This document shows, piece after piece, positions 6,912-16,747 of a DNA stretch of 44,560 nucleotides; positions within the stretch are counted from its first letter, which is position 1; each line of letters starts with the position of its first letter. Origin of the DNA: a bacterium (lineage in GTDB: Bacteria > 4484-113 > JAFGCY01). The notes beneath the pieces were generated by a model. The model was not told where the DNA came from, did no database searches, and saw only the letters and a list, made by a program, of their open reading frames with translations. The DNA lies in NCBI GenBank assembly GCA_020849855.1, contig JADZFO010000055.1, forward strand, positions 1-44,560. The letters are read 5' to 3'. Made by a program: the position numbers and the translations under genes.

Positions 6912-8411
6912 CTAGCAGTCTGCCGGCGCCGGGTCTGCGGCATCCGGCGCGGCCTGCCCCAGCAGCGCGCGGGTCTGCTCGATATGGCGCCAGGGGATGG
7001 ATGCCGGCGCCGACTGGAACTCGGCGCTGGCGAGTGAGGCGCGCGCCAGCCAGTCCTGCGCTTCCTGTGCGCGGCCCTGGGCCAGGCGCAGGCGGGCGCA
7101 GAGGCAGGCGGGCAGACAGCTCCAGAGCGCGGCAAGCTGCTGGGCCACATCGGCCAGGGCCGGCAGCCTGGCGGCGGCCTCTTCCAGGCGGCCCGCCTCG
7201 AGATCGGCCTCAAAGCTGCAGGCCTCCATCACCGCAGCCACCGCGGGGTGCCCCAGTTGCTGCGCCAGCGCCGCCGCCTCGCGGAAGCTGGCCTGCGCCG
7301 CCTCAAGCCCGCCCTGGCTGCGCTGCAGGCGCGCCAGGTAATGCAGCGCCAGCATGCGCCCCCAGGGATACTGCGCCTGGGCGGAGAGGCTGAGGCTGAG
7401 CTGCAGCGCCGCCCCGGCCTGCTGCGGCTCGTCCACGAGGCTGTGGGCGCAGCCGATGATGTTCAGGGCAAAGCTCTGTGAGCGCGCGTTGCCCGTGACC
7501 CGCGCCAGATCCAGCGCGCGCTGCGCCTCGGCCAGGGCAGGGACGGTCTTGCCGCGCACCGCCAGCACCTCAGCATGCCCGGCCAGGCAGGCGCTCTGGC
7601 TTTCCAGATCGCCCAGCTGCTCAGCGAGCTCCAGGCCCAGGCGCTGATGCTCGGCCGCCTCCAGCCAGCTGCGGTACATCTTGGCCTCGTTGCCCAGGGC
7701 GACGCGGGTCTGGCATTCCAGGCGCAGGCTGCCGCAGAGCTGGGCCAGGCGCAGGGCCTCACGGCTGCAGCGCTCCGCCTCGCTTCGGCGGCTGGCATCA
7801 CGGTGCAGGATCGCCAGACGCCGCTGGGCCTGGCACTGCTGCTCGATATTGCCCCGGCGCTGCTGCAGGGCCAGCGCTGCTTCGAAGTAGTCCCGGGCCT
7901 GCTCGATGCGCCCAAGGCGCTGGCAGGCCGCGCCCAGAGACTGCAGCAGGCGGCCCTCCGCGCCTTCATCCCCCGCGGCGCGCTGCGCGGCCAGGGCCTG
8001 CTCAAGCTGCTCCTGGGCCCGGGCAAAGCGGCCCTCGCTGTAATCCCGCAGGCCCCGGGCCTCCAGCAGGGCCAGGGCGCTGCCCTCGTCCCCCGCGGCA
8101 GCCACGCGGCTAAGGGCGCTGAGCTCGGCGCAGATGCCGTCCCAGCGTTCATAACGCCCGCTTTCGGCCATCAGGACAAGCTGCGCGCAGAGGGCATCCC
8201 GGGCTTCAGTGCTGCGGCCGGCGGCGCTCAGGTGGCCGGCCAGTTGCGGCAGCAGCTCCCACTCGCTCTGGCTGCCGGGCACGATGCGCCCGCCCAGCAG
8301 GTCGGCGGCGAGGCTGTGTAGTGCCCGGCGGTTGTGCTCCAGCAGGGCGGAGTAAGCGGCCTCGCGGGTCAGCAGATGCTCAAAGAAGTAGCTTGAACCG
8401 CCAAGGGTCAT
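6912..8411 (-). CDS. TPR-repeat protein, second copy in cyclase/ATPase operon
   Basis: A 499-residue, almost wholly helical protein of repeated A/L-rich helix pairs that fit TPRs from about 60 to 480. Its first 60 residues (YFFEHLLTREAAYSALLEHN, then RIVPGSQSEWELLPQLAGHL) are nearly the same as in the gene just upstream and match the segment that normally follows the AAA domain in cyclase-ATPase-TPR fusion regulators. It is the last gene of a three-gene operon: its ATG overlaps the upstream stop (ATGA) and has a GGCGGAG Shine-Dalgarno inside the upstream gene, so translation is probably coupled. It has no signal peptide. The likely role is a sensor or docking subunit for the cyclase/ATPase; the partner is inferred from position only. 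Confidence 0.88.
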   Translation of the reverse strand: MTLGGSSYFFEHLLTREAAYSALLEHNRRALHSLAADLLGGRIVPGSQSEWELLPQLAGHLSAAGRSTEARDALCAQLVLMAESGRYERWDGICAELSALSRVAAAGDEGSALALLEARGLRDYSEGRFARAQEQLEQALAAQRAAGDEGAEGRLLQSLGAACQRLGRIEQARDYFEAALALQQRRGNIEQQCQAQRRLAILHRDASRRSEAERCSREALRLAQLCGSLRLECQTRVALGNEAKMYRSWLEAAEHQRLGLELAEQLGDLESQSACLAGHAEVLAVRGKTVPALAEAQRALDLARVTGNARSQSFALNIIGCAHSLVDEPQQAGAALQLSLSLSAQAQYPWGRMLALHYLARLQRSQGGLEAAQASFREAAALAQQLGHPAVAAVMEACSFEADLEAGRLEEAAARLPALADVAQQLAALWSCLPACLCARLRLAQGRAQEAQDWLARASLASAEFQSAPASIPWRHIEQTRALLGQAAPDAADPAPADC

Positions 8412-9883
8412 CTAAGCTCCGCCTCGGCGCGTTCCAGCACCGCCAGAGCCCGCCGACGGCTGGTGTGCGGCCAGGCCCCGGGATATTCCGCGAACTCGCG
8501 GGCCAGTTCAGAGGCGCGTTCCAGCCAGCGCCGCGCCAGCTCCAGCCGCCCATCCTGCGCTTCTAACCGCACGAGCAGGTAGAACACATCAAGACTCCAG
8601 AAGCTGTCGCTTGTCTGCCCGGCGAGATCAAAGCCCTCCAGGCGCTGCCGTGCCGCTGCCGTATCGCCGCGCTCAAGGTCCCACAATGCGGCCTTCGCAT
8701 GGAACATCTGTCGACCCCGGCCCATCCCAAGTTCCTCCGCCAGGCGGCTGGCCAGCAGGTGATACTCCTGGGCCTCCGCGCTGGAATCCATCAGCGCCAG
8801 GGCGTCGCCGAGGTGAAAACTGACCTGCATCTCGCCCCATTTATGTCCCAGCTGGCGGCTCAGGCCGAGCGCAGCCAGCAGGCTGGCGCGGCTTTCCGCC
8901 TGCAGGCCCAGGCTGGCCTGCGCCATTCCGACACTTTGCAGCGCGAGGCATTCAGTTCGGCGGTTGCCGCTGGCACGTGCCAGACTCAGCGACTCTGCGC
9001 CCAGGGCCAGTCCTTCGGCGCCAAGGCCAAGAAAGGAGCTGACCTCGGAGTTCAGCTGCAGTGCGGTGGCCAGGGCGTCCAGGTCGCCCAGCTCCCGTGC
9101 CAGTGACAGGGCCTGCATGGCATAGTGCAGAGTCCCCTGCGCCGAGCTGAAAACGCTGACGGCGTTTGACATTGCTATCAGGCAGACCAGCTCCTGCCGC
9201 AGGCTGCCCGACTGCCGCGCCAGAGCGAGTGCCATCTCTGTGCGCGCGAGAGCCTCTGCTGCCTGGTAGGTGTCGCGCGCCAGAACGCCCAGCCCGCGCT
9301 GCGCTTCGGACTGCTGAACCAGGTCGGCCCGGGTCTCGAACTCGGCGAGAGCCCGTGCATACAGCGGGCGCGCCTCTTCAATGCGCGCCATCCGGTGCAG
9401 GGCCTGGGCCTGATCCAGCAGAATGCCGCCCAGTTCTGCCTGCTCGCAAGGAGGCAGCAGTTCGCGGGCCTCCTCCAGCAGCCTGAGCGCCGCAGAAAAA
9501 TCTCCGCCGTTATAGAAGCCGGCGGCGAGCGCCCGGAGCAGGAATGCCGTGCGGCCTTCACTGCCGGCGCCAGCCATTCTGCCGCAGTGTTCCGCGCGGC
9601 GGCTGAACTCAGGGCAGCGGTCACGATGGCCGCTGCGCGCTGCCAGACGCAGCACCTCGCACCAGCGGCGGTGCGCGGCGGGCCACTCGGCGGCCGCCTC
9701 CAGGTGCGCAGCAAGCTGGGGCAGCAGCTCCCATTCGCTCTGGCTACCCGGCACGATGCGCGCAGTCAGCAACTCCGCGCTTGCGCGGTGCAATGTCCGG
9801 CGGTTGTGCTCCAGCAGGGCGGAATATGCGGCCTCGCGGGTCAGCAGGTGTTCAAAGTAGTAGCTGCCCTCAACCGAGGCCAT
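8408..9883 (-). CDS. TPR-repeat protein, first copy in cyclase/ATPase operon
   Basis: A 491-residue helical TPR protein. The N-terminus (YYFEHLLTREAAYSALLEHN, RIVPGSQSEWELLPQLAAHL) is very close to that of the next gene, while the TPR bodies have diverged. It begins inside the 3' end of the cyclase/ATPase gene (14-nt overlap) with GGAGGGATCCC just before the ATG, a good Shine-Dalgarno that points to coupled translation. Where the upstream protein stops, this protein starts with exactly the sequence expected to continue a fused regulator (a RHALLREAAY-like block). It therefore looks like the detached C-terminal half of such a fusion, later duplicated in tandem. Confidence 0.88.
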   Translation of the reverse strand: MASVEGSYYFEHLLTREAAYSALLEHNRRTLHRASAELLTARIVPGSQSEWELLPQLAAHLEAAAEWPAAHRRWCEVLRLAARSGHRDRCPEFSRRAEHCGRMAGAGSEGRTAFLLRALAAGFYNGGDFSAALRLLEEARELLPPCEQAELGGILLDQAQALHRMARIEEARPLYARALAEFETRADLVQQSEAQRGLGVLARDTYQAAEALARTEMALALARQSGSLRQELVCLIAMSNAVSVFSSAQGTLHYAMQALSLARELGDLDALATALQLNSEVSSFLGLGAEGLALGAESLSLARASGNRRTECLALQSVGMAQASLGLQAESRASLLAALGLSRQLGHKWGEMQVSFHLGDALALMDSSAEAQEYHLLASRLAEELGMGRGRQMFHAKAALWDLERGDTAAARQRLEGFDLAGQTSDSFWSLDVFYLLVRLEAQDGRLELARRWLERASELAREFAEYPGAWPHTSRRRALAVLERAEAELR

Positions 9884-11723
9884 GGGATCCCTCCGCGGAG
9901 CCTTCGGCCTCGCGCTGCAGGATGTGCTCGCTGGCCAGGGCCTCGAGGCGCTCCTCCAGCGGGACCTTGTGCTGCCGCGCCAGGCGCTGTTCCAGCTCGG
10001 CCAGCAGCTCGCCGCGGAAGGAGCGGCCCAGCACGCTGGCGCGCATGGCCAGCTCCTTTAAATCGCGGGGCAGCTGGTCCAGACGGCCGAGGATGAGGGC
10101 CTGCACATTCTCCGGCAGGGCCAGCTCGCGGATCTCGGCCACAAGCTGATAGCGCGGCTCGGCCGCAGCGCTGTCCACAGGCGCGGCGATCCCGCGCCGC
10201 AGCAGCATGCGGGCGAATTCTTCGTAGTAATACGGCAGGCCGGCGGCCTTGTCATGCAGCTCGCGGTCCACATCCGGCGGCAGGACCAGGCCGGGCAGCA
10301 GGGCCGCCAGCAGTTCGCGCCCGGCACTGCTGTCCAGCGGCCGCACTTCAATCAGCGCAGTGGCCGTCTCGCCGAGGCTGCCGGGCTGGTGCTGGTACTC
10401 CGGCCGCGCGGTGGCCAGGACCAGCAGGGGCTGCTGTGTCCGCAGGCCGCCCAGCACAGCGCGCAGCAGCTCTGCCCGCTCGCCCAGCCACTGCAGGTCT
10501 TCCAGCAGCAGCACGGCCTGGCCGCCGCTGGCGCTGCTCAGCTCCAGGGCGGCCTTCAGGGCCAGGCGGCAGCCCAGCTCAAAGCTCTGCACCCCCGCCT
10601 GCCGCAGGGCGCTGCTGTCCACCTCGCTGTTGCCCAGCAGTGAAGCCAGCAGGGGCAGATGCCCGCGCAGGATCGCCGCCTGCGCGCTGCCTTCCTGCTC
10701 CAGGGCCAGGGCGCAAAGCTCCTCCCAGCGCTGCAGCAGGTTAGTGCTGTCCAGGCCGGCCAGCGCGCAGAGCTCCGCGCAGAACTCGCTGATCGTCCCC
10801 TGGGCTGTGCAGTGCGCGCTGGCCAGCAGAAGCGGCGAGGCAGCTTCCGGAGCCGCGCGCTCCTTTTGCAGGGTCCGGGCCAGCTCATAAGCCAGACGGC
10901 TCTTGCCCACCGCCGCCGAGCCACGCAGGATCAGCAGGCGCACCGGCGCAGTATCCGCATGATGGTCCCACTGCGCAAGCTGCTCCCTGCAGCGGGCCAG
11001 CAGCTCAGAGCGCCCGGTCAGCGGGCTGAGCTGGCTGAAAGCTCCGCGGAGCCTGGACTGCCGGGGCCGCTGGGCCAGGACGCGCAGCAGCCGCTGGCTG
11101 CCGCTGCCTTTCAGCTCATGCTGCCCGAGATCTTCCACGCTGAAGCTGTCACCGGCACGTTCCAGCACCTCCGGCGTGCTCAGCAGCTGGCCCGGCTGGG
11201 CCGCGGACTGCAGACGCTGGGAGAGGTTCACCGTCTCGCCGTAAACCGATTCACTGGCCTCGGCGCTGCCGGCGCGGCGCCGGGTGACTGCGCCAAAGGA
11301 GACGCCGGCGCGGATATCCAGCCGCAGGCCCGCGGAGGCCAGGGATGCCGAAACCTGCGCCGCGCGGTCCAGCAGGCTCAGACCGGCGCAGAGCGCGGCT
11401 TCACAGATCGGGGGATAGTTCGGGTGGCCGGCGAAGACATACAGCCCGGCATCGCCGATGACCTTGTCGCAGTAGCCGCCCTGGGCCTTCACGCTCAGCT
11501 CGAAGATGCGGAAGCTGCGGTCAACCAGCACGGCCAGCTGTTCTGTGCCGAGGCGCTGGGCCAGCTCGCTGAAGCCGACCACATCCACGAAGAGCACGGC
11601 GGCCGGGCGGGTCTCGCCTTCTTCGAGGCGCAGCTCTTCACGGCTTAGTACCCCCGTGCCGGCGATACCGGCGATGGTGTCCAGGTCGCTCAGCAGCTGG
11701 GCAATCCCGGCCTGGTCTGGCAT
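9870..11723 (-). CDS. Class III adenylate/guanylate cyclase fused to an AAA/STAND-type ATPase
   Basis: A 617-residue protein. Residues about 40-215 form a class III cyclase domain: metal-binding Asp47 (LFVDVVGFSE) and Asp91 (DKVIGDAG), Lys87 in the substrate-specifying position, and Asn166/Arg170 of the catalytic VNLSQR motif, so it looks active. Residues about 230-600 form an ATPase with Walker A GSAAVGKS (268-275) and Walker B VLLLEDL (403-409) and a winged-helix-like tail. The protein ends where related fusions go on into TPRs; here those are supplied by the next two genes. The start ATG is 6 nt after TACAAT and has no Shine-Dalgarno. It probably makes a cyclic nucleotide under control of the ATPase and TPR modules; the signal is unknown. 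Confidence 0.93.
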   Translation of the reverse strand: MPDQAGIAQLLSDLDTIAGIAGTGVLSREELRLEEGETRPAAVLFVDVVGFSELAQRLGTEQLAVLVDRSFRIFELSVKAQGGYCDKVIGDAGLYVFAGHPNYPPICEAALCAGLSLLDRAAQVSASLASAGLRLDIRAGVSFGAVTRRRAGSAEASESVYGETVNLSQRLQSAAQPGQLLSTPEVLERAGDSFSVEDLGQHELKGSGSQRLLRVLAQRPRQSRLRGAFSQLSPLTGRSELLARCREQLAQWDHHADTAPVRLLILRGSAAVGKSRLAYELARTLQKERAAPEAASPLLLASAHCTAQGTISEFCAELCALAGLDSTNLLQRWEELCALALEQEGSAQAAILRGHLPLLASLLGNSEVDSSALRQAGVQSFELGCRLALKAALELSSASGGQAVLLLEDLQWLGERAELLRAVLGGLRTQQPLLVLATARPEYQHQPGSLGETATALIEVRPLDSSAGRELLAALLPGLVLPPDVDRELHDKAAGLPYYYEEFARMLLRRGIAAPVDSAAAEPRYQLVAEIRELALPENVQALILGRLDQLPRDLKELAMRASVLGRSFRGELLAELEQRLARQHKVPLEERLEALASEHILQREAEGSAEGSHGLG

Positions 11724-11729
11724 GGGTGC

Positions 11730-11735
11730 ATTGTA
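11730..11735 (-). promoter_or_regulatory. -10 hexamer TACAAT, probable leaderless start
   Basis: TACAAT on the minus strand ends exactly 6 nt before the ATG of the cyclase/ATPase gene, with no Shine-Dalgarno between. This would drive the whole three-gene operon. Confidence 0.6.
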
Positions 11736-11770
11736 AGGCAGTGCTGAAGGCTGCGCACTGCCCGTCTGGA

Positions 11771-14182
11771 TCAGGGGTTGTAACGCATTACAAAGCCGCC
11801 GCCGCTGTCGCTGTCGGCGAAGCTGAAGTCCTCCCAGTTGGTGTTCTGCACGATGGTGCTGGCGGGGAAGTCGTCGATGTCCTGGGCCTGGCCGGGGGTC
11901 TGCCAGTCCACGCTGTCGAGGGTTTCGAAGTTGTAGACATAGTCGTTGAAGACTGAGTTGTGGGCCACTACATAGCCGCCGTAGAAGAGCTCGCCGCCGG
12001 AGCCGATGGCCGGCCCGCAGTTCGCCGCGTCGTCATCATTCCCGTTCAGGCCGAAGTGCTTGCTGAGCTGGAAGTCGAGGCCGGAGCTGAAGTGGAAAAG
12101 CGCGGCGTCGATGTTGCTGCTGGAGGGATCCTGGCTCATGCCGCTGGTCCAGAAGCCGCCAAAGCCGTCGGGGAAGCAGTGGCCGAGACCCAGCTCCGCC
12201 ACATTCGCCTGCGGGCTGAAGGCGCGGCTGAGGGTCAGGCTGCCGTCAGTGCCGGCCTTGAGCAGCACGCCGCGATAGTGGTCCGTGCTTTCAAGCGTCG
12301 CGGTGACAAAGACACTGCCGCCGCTGACGCAGATGCCCTCGCCCAGCATGTCCGGGGTCTCGCTGTTGTGCGTTATCTCCAGCAGACGCGACCAGCGCTC
12401 GCTGAGGCCCGGAGTCAGGCTCAGCAGCAAAAGGCGACGGCCGGCGCTGTTGGTCTCCACCTGGCTGTAGGTGTTGATGTAAAGGTTGTCAGAGCTGTCG
12501 ATCGTCGCGCCGCCGAAGCTGCGGCTGAGGTTTGAGCCGTTGTCATCCCAGCGCACACCCTGCTCCAGGACGCCGTTGCTGTCCATGCGGAAGACGCAGA
12601 TGTCCGTGCGCGTGCCGTCCTCAACGCGGCCGACATAGTAAAGGTCGTTCTGGCTGTCGACCAGCAGGTCAAGGTCGCCTGTATTGGGCTGCTCCCCGCC
12701 CAGCAGGATGAACTTCTCAAAGGCCAGGCCGCCGTCAGCCGGGTCAACCTGCAGCAGCTTTAGGTAGCGCAGGACCCCGAGGCCCGGGTTGTAGTGCTGG
12801 CGGCCAATCACATACAGATCGCCGTTGCCGTTGATCGCCATGCCGCTGAAGTCGTCCAGCTCCGCCGCGCTGTCACTGCGCAGGCGGCGCTTCCAGGTGA
12901 CCGTGCCATCCGGGCCGAGGCGCATCAGCAGCGCGTCGTTTTCCACTGTCCCGCAGACAAAGCAGCCGCCGTCGGGCGCCGGCAGCAGCTCATAGATGCC
13001 GACATAGCCAGCCGAGTTGAAAGTGCGGCGCCAGTCGACGCGGATGGGCATGACCGTTGTGCCGGTCTGGTTGCTGTCGTTGGTGATACGCAGGGTCGCG
13101 TTGAAGTAGCCGGCAAGGCTGTAGCTGAAGTTCTCCAGGGTGGCGTCCGCGCCGTTATCCATGAAGCTGCCGTCGCCCTCGGGGTCAAACTCGTACTTGG
13201 TGATCACCGCGCCCTCGCCGGCCTCCGAGCCGCTGGCGTCGAAGTTGATCGTCTCGGTGACGTCCATGCGGGACTTGCTGACACCCAGCACCGCCAGGGG
13301 CCCCAGCGCCACCGGAATAGTCACATTGGCTTGCTCCTGCTGGCCGTCGTCATCGGTGACTGTGACCACGCAGAACTGGTCGCCGGCCTCACTGAAGCTG
13401 ACGTTCTCCAGCACGGGGTCTATTCCATTGTCAAAGGTCTGGTTGTTGGCAAAGAAGCTGTAGTTCGCCACTTCGCCATCCTGGTCGAAGCTGGCGCTGG
13501 CATCCAGGGTGAAGCTGTCAGCAGTCGAGCCGCTGTCCGGGCTGGCGTTCAGCGCCGGGATGGGCGGCAGGTTGTCGCCAAGGCGGACATAGTCCAGGCT
13601 GGCCGGCAGGCTGCCGGTCAAGGCCAGGGCGAGAAAGGTGCTTCCGTTAGCGTCGCGATAGCGGTCGTCAAAGGCGACCGCGCCGGGGCTGACAATATTG
13701 TTGGCCGGAACAGCGAACCACTCCCAGCGGTTCAGATCAAAGTTGGCAATGGCCATGAAAGCGCTGCCGTCTGCGGGGGCTGTATCCCAGTCCAGCACAT
13801 AGAAGTTGGGACCTGTGTAGCCCGTGGTGTCGAGCAGGTAGACGCCATAGGCGAGACCCGACAGGGGGCCGCCGGGCGTATAGGCCGGGCTGAATTCGCC
13901 GGAGCTGCCGCTGCCGGATTCCTGCAGATTCGAATGAGCCTCGAGGGGCAGGAAGTCGTTACCTTCGCTGCGCAGAAATGGTCCGGGCCCCATGGCTGTG
14001 TTGCGCGCGCTGAGCTGGTCAGGGGAAGGCAGGCTCGGCAGGCCGGCTGAGTCGGCATTCACCTGCGGGGCAGCGTCCTTCGCATCTGACAGCCGTGAAC
14101 TATCCGGCGCAGCGGCGCAGGCTGCCAGCATGAGACACAGGCCGACGGCGCTCAGAGTTAAAGACAGGCGGCACTTCGACAT
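11771..14182 (-). CDS. Secreted lipoprotein with two PKD-like domains and a beta-propeller-like C-terminus
   Basis: An 803-residue lipoprotein: hydrophobic signal followed by the lipobox LAAC with Cys22. A beta-rich region covers about 95-205. Two PKD-like domains follow: about 205-292 (DASASFDQDGEV, VTVTDDDGQ) and 293-383 (FDASGSEAGEGAVITKYEFD, LRITNDS). The rest (385-790) holds repeats in which a Gly/Asp turn follows a strand (INGNGDLYVIG, VDSQNDLYYVG, IDSSDNLYINT, GSGGELFYGG), typical of a propeller. It should sit on the cell surface or periplasmic membrane face. GGGAG precedes the ATG, which fixes the start. No enzymatic motif is seen. Several proteins of the same style occur in the window. 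Confidence 0.87.
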   Translation of the reverse strand: MSKCRLSLTLSAVGLCLMLAACAAAPDSSRLSDAKDAAPQVNADSAGLPSLPSPDQLSARNTAMGPGPFLRSEGNDFLPLEAHSNLQESGSGSSGEFSPAYTPGGPLSGLAYGVYLLDTTGYTGPNFYVLDWDTAPADGSAFMAIANFDLNRWEWFAVPANNIVSPGAVAFDDRYRDANGSTFLALALTGSLPASLDYVRLGDNLPPIPALNASPDSGSTADSFTLDASASFDQDGEVANYSFFANNQTFDNGIDPVLENVSFSEAGDQFCVVTVTDDDGQQEQANVTIPVALGPLAVLGVSKSRMDVTETINFDASGSEAGEGAVITKYEFDPEGDGSFMDNGADATLENFSYSLAGYFNATLRITNDSNQTGTTVMPIRVDWRRTFNSAGYVGIYELLPAPDGGCFVCGTVENDALLMRLGPDGTVTWKRRLRSDSAAELDDFSGMAINGNGDLYVIGRQHYNPGLGVLRYLKLLQVDPADGGLAFEKFILLGGEQPNTGDLDLLVDSQNDLYYVGRVEDGTRTDICVFRMDSNGVLEQGVRWDDNGSNLSRSFGGATIDSSDNLYINTYSQVETNSAGRRLLLLSLTPGLSERWSRLLEITHNSETPDMLGEGICVSGGSVFVTATLESTDHYRGVLLKAGTDGSLTLSRAFSPQANVAELGLGHCFPDGFGGFWTSGMSQDPSSSNIDAALFHFSSGLDFQLSKHFGLNGNDDDAANCGPAIGSGGELFYGGYVVAHNSVFNDYVYNFETLDSVDWQTPGQAQDIDDFPASTIVQNTNWEDFSFADSDSGGGFVMRYNP

Positions 14183-14260
14183 GTTCTGCTCCCGGGAGGT
14201 TGAGCTCAGTAAGCCCTGCGTAGTGCAGGCACAAGGACATTATTAACGATAGCCAGCGAA

Positions 14261-14638
14261 TCAGAAAGTCGCAGATGGGGGCCGGAAGCCGCTGCGGCCC
14301 CGGCAGACTGAGAGCATGCCCCGCATCCCGCCGTCGTCTATGGCACTGTCGAGCGCAGATCTGAGGCTCTCCAGCAGCTCAGGGCTGAGGTTCAGGAGCT
14401 GCAGCTCCAGGCTGTACTCGGCCCGGATGCGGATCCCTGGCTTGGCGCGGCCCCCGGACAGGCACTCAGGATGCTGGTCGATCCAGGCCCGCAGGGCTGC
14501 CAGAAGCTGTTTGCAGGCGAGTTCGGCCTGCCTGGCATCAGCCGCGCCGGGCTGCTCTGAGCGGGGCTCGGCGCGCGGGTGGCCGCCATGCTGCGGATAG
14601 AGCAGGTAGCTGAGCTGCTGGCAGGGCGCCGGGCTCAA
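14261..14638 (-). CDS. Hypothetical protein, about 125 residues, start uncertain
   Basis: An open frame with amphipathic C-terminal helices (LACKQLLAALRAWIDQHPE, LNLSPELLESLRSALDSAI) lies just downstream of the 16S terminator. The frame stays open back to 14833, but that would run through the terminator, so the TTG at 14636-14638 is only one guess; no convincing Shine-Dalgarno is seen. No family is recognised. It may be spurious. Confidence 0.3.
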   Translation of the reverse strand: MSPAPCQQLSYLLYPQHGGHPRAEPRSEQPGAADARQAELACKQLLAALRAWIDQHPECLSGGRAKPGIRIRAEYSLELQLLNLSPELLESLRSALDSAIDDGGMRGMLSVCRGRSGFRPPSATF

Positions 14639-14737
14639 AGATGGATTGCCGGGCGGCAGGCGGGCTGCGCAGTTAATTGCATGGTCATCCGGCCTGAGTA
14701 AAGCCGGGCGGGAAAGCAGCGCGGCGGCGGGCCGGAA

Positions 14738-14785
14738 AACAAAAAAACCCCGGTCACGCTGGCCGAAGCCTTTGTGCCGGGGTTT
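14738..14785 (-). terminator. Rho-independent terminator of the 16S rRNA transcript
   Basis: On the minus strand, AAACCCCGG (14777-14785) pairs with CCGGGGTTT (14745-14753), followed by a run of seven T and a TTTT-rich tail. It lies about 160 nt after the 16S 3' end, and no other RNA gene lies between. Confidence 0.9.
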
Positions 14786-14945
14786 AGAGCCCAACAACTC
14801 GGAAGTGTTACCAGCGGACGCTAGCATCGCCATACCACTAGCCGGTGGTAAGGCATCGATTTGGGCCCGTCGGGTTGCCCCGACTGCCCGGCCAGCGTTC
14901 GACCTGGGATCAGAAAGCGCTCATCACGCTTTCGGGAAATCCTTA
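14786..14945 (-). other. Structured 3' trailer of the 16S transcript
   Basis: About 160 nt between the 16S 3' end and the terminator. It can form several hairpins, including GTCGGG-GCAA-CCCGAC (GNRA loop) and TACCAC-CGGCTA-GTGGTA. No tRNA cloverleaf with a T-arm GTTCGA in the right setting is present. Confidence 0.6.
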
Positions 14946-16440
<1,495 letters not shown>

Positions 16441-16656
16441 TTGGCAAGGATAAAAGACTCTCAGGCCCCGAAGGACTCTGCGAGTCATTCACACTCACTG
16501 GTTGGTATTGAGGGATGGGTATCCCTCAGTACGCTGGTAACAACTTCCGGTTGTCAAGGTTCAGCTGCAGGAACAGCCGTAGGGATGGAAAAACGGAACT
16601 TCGAAGAAGTCCGCCTTCCCGCCCGGCGGCCTCGCCCCGTTGAGGCGCCTGCAGGG
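16441..16656 (-). other. 16S rRNA leader
   Basis: About 215 nt between the inferred transcription start and the mature 16S 5' end. It contains hairpins (for example AGAGTCCTTCGGGGCCTGAGAG on the minus strand, only partly paired). ATCCTT just upstream of the 16S can pair with AAGGAT just downstream (plus-strand 14939-14944), a short possible processing stem. Confidence 0.5.
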
Positions 16657-16663
16657 GACTGGG

Positions 16664-16692
16664 ATGTTAACACCGGGTCTAACCGCTGTCAA
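16664..16692 (-). promoter_or_regulatory. Strong sigma-70 promoter of 16S rRNA
   Basis: On the minus strand a perfect -35 TTGACA (16687-16692), a 17-nt spacer and -10 TAACAT (16664-16669). The predicted start is near 16656, about 215 nt before the mature 16S. It is the best consensus promoter seen in the window. Confidence 0.88.
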
Positions 16693-16747
16693 TACTTTTC
16701 GCCAAGAAGCTCGGCTATTTTCTTCCAGACCCCTTACAGAGCGGCCC

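Noticed and set aside
9860-9890. Frameshift error joining the cyclase/ATPase and first TPR gene
   Set aside because: The downstream ATG has its own GGAGGG Shine-Dalgarno and the next TPR gene starts in the same way, so two genuine starts are more likely. A sequencing error or programmed frameshift cannot be fully excluded.
12794-14050. Long plus-strand open frame (418 codons) opposite the PKD lipoprotein
   Set aside because: It lies wholly antisense to a gene with signal peptide, lipobox and domains; its translation is low-complexity Val/Ala-rich, as expected of a GC-rich shadow frame.
14786-14945. tRNA after the 16S gene
   Set aside because: Hairpins are present, but no cloverleaf, anticodon arm or T-arm in correct spacing can be drawn.
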